Below, one piece after another: positions 1 to 4,829 of a stretch of DNA of 5,660 nt. The stretch comes from an uncultured Collinsella sp. (GTDB taxonomy: Bacteria > Actinomycetota > Coriobacteriia > Coriobacteriales > Coriobacteriaceae). The notes beneath the pieces are model-generated. The model was not told the DNA's origin. It ran no database searches and was given only the letters and a program-made list of their open reading frames with translations. Both the position numbers and the translations under genes were made by a program. The stretch covers positions 1 to 5,660 of the forward strand of contig URVF01000107.1 of assembly GCA_900551185.1 (NCBI GenBank), written 5' to 3'. Numbering within the stretch: the first letter of the stretch is position 1; every line of letters starts with the position of its first letter.

Positions 1-48
1 TCTACACGCGTAAGATCGTCGGCAGCGTCAGATGTGTATAAGAGACAG
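1..48 (+). other. Illumina Nextera P5-side adapter, i5 index and transposase end (not genomic)
   Basis: Bases 1-7 (TCTACAC) match the end of the P5 flow-cell sequence. Bases 8-15 (GCGTAAGA) sit in the i5 index slot and, from memory, equal index S517. Bases 16-29 (TCGTCGGCAGCGTC) are the Nextera read 1 primer part, and 30-48 (AGATGTGTATAAGAGACAG) is the 19-base Tn5 mosaic end. The genomic insert therefore begins at base 49. Reading frames that cross base 49 give artificial peptides; on the minus strand the adapter adds VSYTHLTLPTI to the transporter. This is library residue and carries no biological information about the organism. Confidence 0.98.
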
Positions 49-244
49 GTATGAACGCTATCGCCGCAACGGCGCCATATAACGTTGAGGAGCCGCTGCA
101 ATCGAACAAGTAAAGCGGACACGCAAAGCACAGTGCCGACAGCATCGAATACGCACACAGCTGTGCAACAAGAAGACCAAATAGCCTGATAGATCGCACT
201 GTTTTTGGCGCCAATGAAACGCTAATTCTTCGCATCCCAGCCAT
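49..244 (-). CDS. MFS-type transporter, N-terminal fragment (3' cut by insert end)
   Basis: Only the first 65 codons are genomic; the frame then runs into the adapter. The start is ATG at 244, with GGGGGCAGG just upstream as a plausible ribosome site; the ATG at codon 4 is an alternative. After a basic start (MAGMRRIS, then R17 and R20), residues about 20-47 form one long hydrophobic helix. PLYLFDCSGSSTLYGAVAA follows at residues 43-61. This fits the first helix and loop of major facilitator drug-efflux proteins, whose usual pattern is 'PLYxLDxTGSAxLxGxVxAxxxIP'. The tetR gene lies upstream on the same strand, with a TetR-type palindrome directly in front of this start, so a repressor-controlled efflux pump is the natural reading. 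The substrate cannot be told. The stretch looks AT-richer than the rest of the window. Another membrane transporter family is possible because so little is present. Confidence 0.68.
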
Positions 245-256
245 AAGCCTGCCCCC

Positions 257-281
257 AAATACATACTGTTAGTATGTATTT
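257..281. promoter_or_regulatory. Perfect palindromic operator in front of the transporter gene (TetR-type)
   Basis: Arms AAATACATACT (257-267) and AGTATGTATTT (271-281) are exact inverse complements around a GTT centre: 11-bp arms with a 3-bp spacer. The site ends 13 bases before the transporter ATG at 244, so bound repressor would cover the promoter or ribosome-binding region. The ATACATAC/GTATGTAT half-sites resemble the known E. coli AcrR operator. The most likely ligand is the TetR-family protein encoded next door; that is inference. No clear -35/-10 pair could be placed. Confidence 0.8.
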
Positions 282-290
282 AATGACTTG

Positions 291-314
291 AAAAGGGCAG
301 CCGTGGCTACCCTT
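291..314 (-). terminator. Hairpin terminator after tetR
   Basis: On the minus strand AAGGGTAGCC (314-305) can pair with GGCTGCCCTT (302-293), giving a 10-bp stem with one G-U wobble and a very short loop (two bases, in practice four). The U run is short: four T at 294-291. It lies 31 bases past the tetR stop and before the transporter gene. It should separate tetR transcription from the transporter, which would then need its own promoter near the operators. The short U run makes efficiency uncertain. Confidence 0.6.
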
Positions 315-325
315 ACAAATCAATT

Positions 326-344
326 ACATACCGTCAGTATCTAT
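326..344. promoter_or_regulatory. Second, imperfect TetR-type operator
   Basis: ACATACCGTCAGTATCTAT (326-344) matches the perfect operator copy at 261-279 in 16 of 19 positions, with the same half-sites (ACATAC and AGTAT) and spacing. It begins right after the tetR stop codon (346-348, read on the minus strand). The two copies are 65 bp apart and flank the hairpin at 291-314. Both are probably bound by the neighbouring TetR-family protein, with this one weaker. Confidence 0.6.
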
Positions 345-345
345 A

Positions 346-1008
346 TTACCACCCAGCACGGTTCCATACGTCCCAAATCTGAGCCGTTGTCTGGAGCACT
401 TCATTACCCAAATCGAGCCCCACCGCGGCCGCCATCTGCGCCAAACATTGCGCGCGAGCGAGCATTCGATCCTTGGTCTCGAGCGGACGGAACAGCGGCA
501 GCAGCCAAAGATTCGCCAACAACGATACGGCCTCAGCCGCTTCGCGCGGGCATTTGCACGCAATGGAGCCGTCGGCGATGCCCTCCTCGATCACTGGCAA
601 AAGACAGCCATCGGCCGACTCGTCGAACGAGCCCTGGTACTGCATCGCCAGTAGACGCGAGCTTTTTACCGGATCTGCCGCAGGATGCATGCGTGCCCAT
701 AGCTCAATTTGCGGAACGACAGACTCGGGCGCGTACAGTCGCTTGAGCTTTTGGGCTCCCGTCATATTGCCAGCACCGAGTGTCGCGCGGCGGCGCTCAA
801 CAATCGGAGCCATTGCCCGATCAAATGCGGCGTTGAAAATCTCTTCTTTGCTCTTAAAGTGATGATAGACAGCACCCTTGGTCATGCCATCGAGGCGGTC
901 GACGATATCTTGAATGCTCGTCCCCTCATAACCCTGTGCGCAGAATAGCTCCAGCGCCGCGTCGAGAATCTTCGCGACTGTCTCCTCGGGATATTTATTA
1001 CGCCCCAT
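346..1008 (-). CDS. TetR/AcrR-family transcriptional regulator
   Basis: This is a 220-residue one-component repressor, a normal length for the family. Residues 8-55 form the N-terminal DNA-binding domain: ETVAKILDAALELFCAQGYEG, then the helix-turn-helix TSIQDIVDRLDGMTKGAVYHHFKSKEEIF with the characteristic KGAVYHHFKSKEE recognition helix. The rest is the variable ligand-binding and dimerisation half, with no motif that names a ligand. I chose ATG at 1008 because MGRNKYPEET is how close Firmicute and Coriobacterial relatives start. An upstream in-frame ATG at 1044 would add 12 residues (232 in total) and sits six bases after a possible -10 (TAAAAT). The ribosome site before 1008 is weak. Two matching palindromes directly downstream, in front of an MFS-type gene, suggest it represses that transporter. 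A separate 12-bp inverted repeat straddles its own start and may be autoregulatory. Confidence 0.92.
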   Translation of the reverse strand: MGRNKYPEETVAKILDAALELFCAQGYEGTSIQDIVDRLDGMTKGAVYHHFKSKEEIFNAAFDRAMAPIVERRRATLGAGNMTGAQKLKRLYAPESVVPQIELWARMHPAADPVKSSRLLAMQYQGSFDESADGCLLPVIEEGIADGSIACKCPREAAEAVSLLANLWLLPLFRPLETKDRMLARAQCLAQMAAAVGLDLGNEVLQTTAQIWDVWNRAGW

Positions 1009-1015
1009 AATCTGT

Positions 1016-1069
1016 CCATCCGCAACGCAAGTCTTGTGCCTCATTGCAGTATTTTAACGTTGCGGATGG
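1016..1069. repeat. 12-bp perfect inverted repeat spanning the tetR start region
   Basis: CCATCCGCAACG (1016-1027) and CGTTGCGGATGG (1058-1069) are exact inverse complements separated by 30 bases, so equivalent points lie 42 bp apart (about four helical turns). The arms lie between the glnK stop and the tetR start at 1008. The spacer holds the possible -10 TAAAAT and the alternative ATG at 1044. It could be a regulator site pair controlling tetR or a large-loop RNA hairpin after glnK. Its sequence is unrelated to the operators at 257-281 and 326-344. Confidence 0.65.
1051..1056 (-). promoter_or_regulatory. Possible -10 element of tetR
   Basis: Minus-strand TAAAAT matches TATAAT in 5 of 6 positions and is followed after six bases by ATG at 1044, the layout seen at leaderless actinobacterial genes. 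I found no convincing -35. If used, transcription would begin at or near the upstream ATG and between the arms of the 1016-1069 inverted repeat. Confidence 0.3.
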
Positions 1070-1082
1070 CAGGCGGTCGATT

Positions 1083-1421
1083 CTACACCGCGGCGGGGCC
1101 GTGTTCGCCGGTACGGATGCGGATAACCTCCTCGACCGGCTCGACCCAGATCTTGCCGTCGCCGACGGCTCCGGTGCGAGCAGCGTTGCAGATAATCTCG
1201 ACAATGCCGTCGACATGCTCGTCGGCGCAAATAAGGGTGAACTGTACCTTAGGGATCGTGTTGACAAGCAACTCGTTGCCGCGCACGTATTCCTTCCAGC
1301 CATGCTGCGCGCCGCAGCCCTGCACCTGGTTGATGGTCATACCACGAACATCAGCAGCAAACAGCGCGTCCTTAAGAACCTCAAGCTTCTCCTGGCGCAC
1401 GATAGCCGTGATCTTTTTCAT
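1083..1421 (-). CDS. glnK: P-II family nitrogen regulatory protein
   Basis: This 112-residue protein is full length for the trimeric P-II family, which reports nitrogen and energy state by binding ATP/ADP and 2-oxoglutarate and which plugs AmtB when ammonium is plentiful. Its start, MKKITAIVR, is typical. The T-loop covers about residues 37-55, with Q39 and K58 kept. The ATP-binding B-loop is TGAVGDGKIWV (83-93, K90 kept) and the C-loop is RIRTG (101-105, R101 and R103 kept). Position 51, the tyrosine uridylylated or adenylylated in many P-II proteins, is leucine (RGNELL), so that switch should be absent. The start at 1421 is led by GAGAGGAA at 1435-1428. It lies 145 bases after amtB on the same strand, in the amtB-then-P-II order common in actinobacteria, but no glnD follows; the next gene is tetR. 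The symbol glnK is used because of the amtB linkage. Confidence 0.95.
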   Translation of the reverse strand: MKKITAIVRQEKLEVLKDALFAADVRGMTINQVQGCGAQHGWKEYVRGNELLVNTIPKVQFTLICADEHVDGIVEIICNAARTGAVGDGKIWVEPVEEVIRIRTGEHGPAAV

Positions 1422-1474
1422 AATGAATTCCTCTCAATAATCAACGTATCCCTTTACATGAGACGCGGGTTTCA

Positions 1475-1557
1475 CAGGTGCCGCAGATTGCCGCGAAAGA
1501 GGAGCGAAGCGTACTTAAGTACGTGAGCGACGATTGAACGGCAAGGTGCGGTGCCTG
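1475..1557. repeat. Large imperfect hairpin element between amtB and glnK
   Basis: Outer arms CAGGTGCCGCAGATTGCCG (1475-1493) and CGGCAAGGTGCGGTGCCTG (1539-1557) pair over 19 positions with about four non-identical. The tip is a 14-bp perfect palindrome, CGTACTTAAGTACG (1510-1523), flanked on both sides by GAGCGA in direct orientation (1502-1507 and 1525-1530). It begins 10 bases past the amtB stop and ends 54 bases before the glnK start, so it fills most of the gap. It has the form of an intergenic repeat (REP-like). As RNA it could attenuate or protect the amtB-glnK transcript. I have an uncertain memory of similar GTACTTAAGTAC elements in Collinsella genomes. Confidence 0.6.
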
Positions 1558-1566
1558 GGGAAGCCG

Positions 1567-2844
1567 TTAGTCAAGTCCGGAGAAAGAAGGATACGCGCTC
1601 TCGCCGTGCTGACTCGCATCCAGGCCCAGCGCCTCGTCGGCCTCGTCCACGCGCAGGCTGCCGTGGAACAGCGCCTTGACCACCGCGGCGATCACCAAGT
1701 CGAGCACCAGTACAATAGCGACCGTCACCACAATGCCCAAAATCTGCGAGACGAGCAGCGACACGTCGCCCGTGTAGAACAGGCCACCCTTACCGGTCCA
1801 CGAGAGCTCCGGCACACAGAACAGGCCCGTGAGCACGCCGCCCAAGATGCCGCCGATGCCGTGGCAACCGAACGCGTCGAGCGCATCGTCGTAGCCAAAC
1901 TTGGTCTTAAGATGGCTGATGGCCAGGTAGCAGACAGGCGAGACGATCAGGCCCATGACCAGCGCCGCCCACGGCTCGACAAAGCCCGCACCCGGCGTGA
2001 CCACCACAAGGCCCGCAACCAGACCGGTGCTGGCGCCCACCAGCGTGGGGCGACCGGTATGCACGCGCTCGACGGCAAGTCACGAGACCATGCCCGCCGC
2101 GCTGGCCGTCACGGTGTTGAGGATGGCAAGCGCCGCCACGGCGTCGGCCTTAAACTCGCTGCCGCAGTTAAAGCCAAACCAGCCAAACCAAAGCAGCCCG
2201 GCGCCCAGCGCCACAAACGGCACGTTATGCGGACGGTAGCTCACCATGCCAAAGCCGCGACGACGGCCGAGCATTAAGCAAAGAATCAGACCCGTGAGAC
2301 CGGACGAGATGTGCACCACGTCGCCACCGGCAAAGTCGAGCGCGCCGATGATGTCGCCGATAAAGGAACCCTCGCCGCCCCAGACCATGTGGGCGAGCGG
2401 CGCATAGACCACGAGCAGCCAAATGCCCAGGAAGGCCGTCATGGCACCAAACTTAACGCGGCCGGCCAGGCTGCCCGTGACGATAGCAGCAGTGATCATG
2501 GCAAACGCCATCTGGAAGGCGATGTTGATAATCTCCGGGTAGACGGCGCCGTCCGACGCGGTGCCCTCGGCCGCCTGCAGCACCTGGTTGAGTACCGGCA
2601 GGCACAGCAGCTGGTCAAGGCCTCCAATAAACGGGCTGGAACCGTCGCCGCCATAGGCCAGAGACCAGCCGGCAACAATCCACAGCACACCAACCAGGCC
2701 AATGGCACCAAAGCACATAAGCATGGTGTTGATGACATTTTTGCGCCTGGACAGGCCACCATAGAAAAACGCCAGGCCCGGTGTCATTAAAAACACGAGC
2801 ATGGTGCAGATGAGCATAAACGTTGTCGAACCCGTATCGTACAT
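1567..2844 (-). pseudogene. amtB: Ammonium transporter AmtB, interrupted by one in-frame TGA
   Basis: Read through the TGA, this is a 425-residue Amt/Mep/Rh ammonium channel of the inner membrane, close to the usual 400-430. It opens MYDTGSTTFMLICTMLVFLMTPGLAFFYGG. Family landmarks are FQMAFA (110-115), the AHMVWGG segment (W155), ALDFAGGDVVH (D170 and pore His178), GWFGFNCGSE (221-230), FGCHGIGG (second pore His, about 329), and the C-terminal signature GLDASQHGESAYP that contacts P-II. Start ATG 2844 follows AAGGGGGAG; an upstream in-frame ATG at 2901 lacks family similarity. Codon 255 (2082-2080) is TGA where E. coli AmtB, aligned by eye, has tryptophan (A-V-A-W-I). The frame continues without shift as LAVERVHTGRPTLVG. 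Without readthrough the product stops at residue 254, losing the last membrane helices and the second pore histidine. One C-to-T change on the plus strand at 2080 explains it, so a sequencing or PCR error is as likely as a real mutation. Simple gene callers would split it into 2080-2844 and 1567-2064. Confidence 0.92.
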
Positions 2845-2948
2845 TCGCTCCCCCTTGATCGCATGAACGTTGTCGGCGCCCATAATGCGGCTGAGGGACA
2901 ACTGGTGTAGACCAGATACGGCGTTGTTAAACGCAGCGTTGTCGAATG

Positions 2949-3017
2949 GAAACGGTGCCGCAATCTTGGAAACGGCGCGGCAACGGGCGCGAAACGAACG
3001 GGAAATACGCGAGCAAG
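2949..3017. promoter_or_regulatory. 11-bp-period array of GAAAC-like pentamers upstream of amtB
   Basis: On the plus strand GAAAC (2969), GCAAC (2980), GAAAC (2991), GAAAT (3002) and GCAAG (3013) start exactly 11 bases apart, each separated by six bases. A further GAAAC sits at 2949, making an imperfect 20-bp tandem repeat (2947-2966 and 2967-2986, 15 of 20 equal). The array lies 105-173 bases before the amtB start, in the amtB/CmpB-gene gap (2845-3042). Tandem pentamers with six-base spacers are the layout of OmpR-family sites, including the actinobacterial GlnR box (GTnAC-n6-GAAAC). A nitrogen-responsive operator for amtB-glnK is inferred. No clear -35/-10 was found between it and amtB. Confidence 0.5.
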
Positions 3018-3042
3018 GAAGCCGCGAGCGCGCCCGTCCCGG

Positions 3043-4062
3043 CTAGCGGCGGAACAGCTCGCGGGCTCGGTCACGGAGGTCGGTAGCTCGGATGACACCT
3101 TCGTAGCGGTTGATGCGCAGGCGCGGGAAGGCATTGAAAAAGCGCAGGTCACGACGACTGAGTGACACGCTCGGTACCGGACGGCTCATGCGCTTGCCGG
3201 CAAGGCGACGGCTGAGCGACGGACGCGGCATGTTCGGCGCGGCATCGGCCACGCGGCGGGCGGCAAGCGCCAGGCCGCGAGCACCATCCGCGATAAACGT
3301 CGGCATCGAAGCCTTCTCGCGCAGGGCATCGAGCGCGGCGTCACCCAGCTCGGCCAGCCACGCGTTAACGGCACGGCTACGGATGTGCGTCTGTGCCACC
3401 GAGTCAATCGTAGAATCGGGAATACGTTCGAGCATGGAGTCGGACGCATCGGCGAGCGACTCGTTGATTCGGTCGGCAAGGTCGGCCCGGACGCGCTCCA
3501 GCTGATCGGATAGACGCCGCCAGCTCGCCAACGAGCACACCGCGTCGACCATCATCGCGACCGCGACGATAAAGGCGGACAGCCTCACAATCAGCACCGG
3601 CAGATGGCCAAGCAGCCCCAGCAATGCCGGCTCCACTAAACGGCAAATACACAACGCACCCAAGCCAAACGCGCAGGCCCAGTACAGACAGATGCGTCCG
3701 TGCAAGTTAAACGGCAGGTGCGAGTAATCCCAAAAGCGAGCGCCCGTTGTTTTTTCCAACAGCACGCCCACGCTGTACTCAATCACACTGCATACGAGCG
3801 CTGCAGCGACAAACTGGCTCGACGCGTCAGGAATCCCGCGCAACAGCAGCCAGCAGGCAATGCCGCCCGCGCCATAGATGGGGCAGCACGGCCCCAGCAA
3901 AAAGCCACTGTTGGCAAATCGTCCGTGATTGAGCATGGCGCATACTGTCGACTCCCATGCCCAACCGCAAAACCCGTAAAAGGCAAACGAGAGCACCAGC
4001 GCCGAGAGTGGGCAGGCGGCAAGCGTCGCGCCGCCAAACGCAATATCAATCGCGGTCCCCAC
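3043..4062 (-). CDS. Putative ABC-transporter type IV (CmpB-like) membrane protein
   Basis: This 339-residue protein has the hallmarks of the family named 'putative ABC-transporter type IV' (ABC_trans_CmpB). They are FYGFCGWAWEST (28-39), GRFANSGFLLGPCCPIYGAGG (47-67), EYSVGVLLEKTTGARFWDYS (95-114) and PFNLHGRICLYW (117-128). About five membrane helices are visible (roughly 18-38, 58-76, 84-102, 124-142 and 152-177). Residues 180-339 form an Arg-rich, probably cytoplasmic tail with no motif I recognise; it is longer than the short tails I recall for the family. The true transport or enzymatic role of the family is not established, despite its name. The start is GTG at 4062, preceded by AGGAGAGGG at 6-base spacing. 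That ribosome site overlaps the end of the HD gene (stop at 4066-4068), so the two are very likely co-transcribed and translationally coupled. Confidence 0.85.
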   Translation of the reverse strand: MGTAIDIAFGGATLAACPLSALVLSFAFYGFCGWAWESTVCAMLNHGRFANSGFLLGPCCPIYGAGGIACWLLLRGIPDASSQFVAAALVCSVIEYSVGVLLEKTTGARFWDYSHLPFNLHGRICLYWACAFGLGALCICRLVEPALLGLLGHLPVLIVRLSAFIVAVAMMVDAVCSLASWRRLSDQLERVRADLADRINESLADASDSMLERIPDSTIDSVAQTHIRSRAVNAWLAELGDAALDALREKASMPTFIADGARGLALAARRVADAAPNMPRPSLSRRLAGKRMSRPVPSVSLSRRDLRFFNAFPRLRINRYEGVIRATDLRDRARELFRR

Positions 4063-4065
4063 CGT

Positions 4066-4602
4066 CTACCCTCTCCTCTTTTCGCTCGATGCTTTACTCA
4101 CGCTATCGTCTGTCTCGTCCTTGCGCCGCAGACGACCGGCGACCGTCTCGCGCAGGGCGCACCATTTATCTGCCAGGCATACAATCCAAGCCTCACGACA
4201 CGTCGGCGGCACAGGCACCAGCGGAAACATATGCCGCACGATAATATTCCGCTCGCGCGACGTCAGCTCAAAATCTTCCTCCGCGCGCGCCAGGGCAAAA
4301 AACGGATGACGAAAGCCATGCAGGCGATGGCTCGGATCGGGATCGTGCCAGTCATAGAGAAAGTAATCGTGTAACAAGGCTCCGCGCAGCAGCGAGGCAT
4401 GGTCGATCGAAATGCCAGCACGGCCCAAGTGCTCGGCAAAGGACAGACTTGCCCGTGCTACTGAAGTCACATGTGCATAGACCGTCACGTCGCCATGCTG
4501 GATAAACTCGCGCGTCAGGTCCAAGCGGCCCGCCTGGGCGAGCTGGCGGGCGGCATCGTCGACCTCGTGCGCGATTTTCTCGGCACGAACGGCATCGGAC
4601 AT
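4066..4602 (-). CDS. HD-domain phosphohydrolase family protein
   Basis: This is a 178-residue soluble protein. Residues about 35-150 carry a metal-dependent HD fold: H44 (VYAHVTSVA), the H78-D79 doublet (GALLHDYFLYDWH), H95 and H99 (HGFRHP), H124 (IIVRHMFPL) and D145 (CLADKWCA). HD proteins hydrolyse phosphate esters of nucleotides or related compounds; the substrate here is unknown. The LLHDYFLYDWH and HGFxHP pattern recalls a Firmicute and Coriobacterial HD group often encoded next to CmpB-type membrane proteins, exactly as here. ATG at 4602 is chosen over the in-frame ATG at 4647 because AAGGAGG lies four bases upstream of it. The last 20 residues are charged and low in complexity. It is the first gene of a two-gene unit and is divergent from the dxs-like gene. 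Confidence 0.85.
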   Translation of the reverse strand: MSDAVRAEKIAHEVDDAARQLAQAGRLDLTREFIQHGDVTVYAHVTSVARASLSFAEHLGRAGISIDHASLLRGALLHDYFLYDWHDPDPSHRLHGFRHPFFALARAEEDFELTSRERNIIVRHMFPLVPVPPTCREAWIVCLADKWCALRETVAGRLRRKDETDDSVSKASSEKRRG

Positions 4603-4690
4603 GCTGCCTCCTTCCAGCGGCTCACGGCGGCAAGCCACGGCCTGCACGTATTGAAAAAATCATCATCGAATCTATCAGTATGGCATCGGA

Positions 4691-4702
4691 CAAAACGTTT
4701 TG
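4691..4702. promoter_or_regulatory. Palindrome CAAAACGTTTTG in the divergent promoter region
   Basis: This 12-bp perfect palindrome has a central CG, the pattern of LacI/CcpA/PurR-type operators. It sits in the 227-base gap (4603-4829) between the divergent HD and dxs-like starts, about 90 and 130 bases from them. A weak plus-strand promoter, TTGAAA (4651-4656), 16 bases, TATCAG (4673-4678), lies just before it. The regulator is unknown and chance occurrence cannot be excluded. Confidence 0.4.
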
Positions 4703-4790
4703 CCCCACCAGTTGTCGAATTACCGCGCCGCCGTCACATATCAAACGCCAAAATGTGCGAGACTGTCTTGTGCAATTGTGTCGGCCGAGG

Positions 4791-4804
4791 GAGCGCCGGC
4801 GCTC
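4791..4804. promoter_or_regulatory. GC-rich palindrome in the leader of the dxs-like gene
   Basis: GAGCGCCGGCGCTC is a perfect 14-bp palindrome ending 25 bases before the ATG at 4830. As RNA it could form a short GC hairpin just upstream of the weakly spaced GGAG (4814-4817). It has no U run, so it is not an intrinsic terminator. It may be an operator or a leader structure that limits ribosome access, or chance in a GC-rich genome. Confidence 0.35.
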
Positions 4805-4829
4805 GATTCGCATGGAGTAACCCACAACG

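Noticed and set aside
2080..2082. UGA recoded as tryptophan
   Set aside because: The other genes here encode their tryptophans with TGG, and a lone TGA is better explained by one base change.
1534..2277. Long plus-strand open frame (247 codons)
   Set aside because: It lies antisense to amtB, is rich in Arg, His, Gln and Ala without any family pattern, and is explained by GC-rich third positions of amtB.
2902..2915. Small hairpin CTGGT-GTAG-ACCAG upstream of amtB
   Set aside because: A 5-bp stem is too short to support a regulatory claim.
2845..2948. Sigma-54 promoter for amtB
   Set aside because: No convincing TGGCAC-n5-TTGC match was seen in the amtB upstream region.
3011..3030. CGCGAGC direct repeat after the CmpB-type gene as a terminator
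   Set aside because: The copies are direct, not inverted, and no U run follows, so no intrinsic terminator is supported there.
3700..4374. Plus-strand open frame of 224 codons
   Set aside because: It is antisense across the HD and CmpB-type genes and their junction, with low-complexity basic composition.
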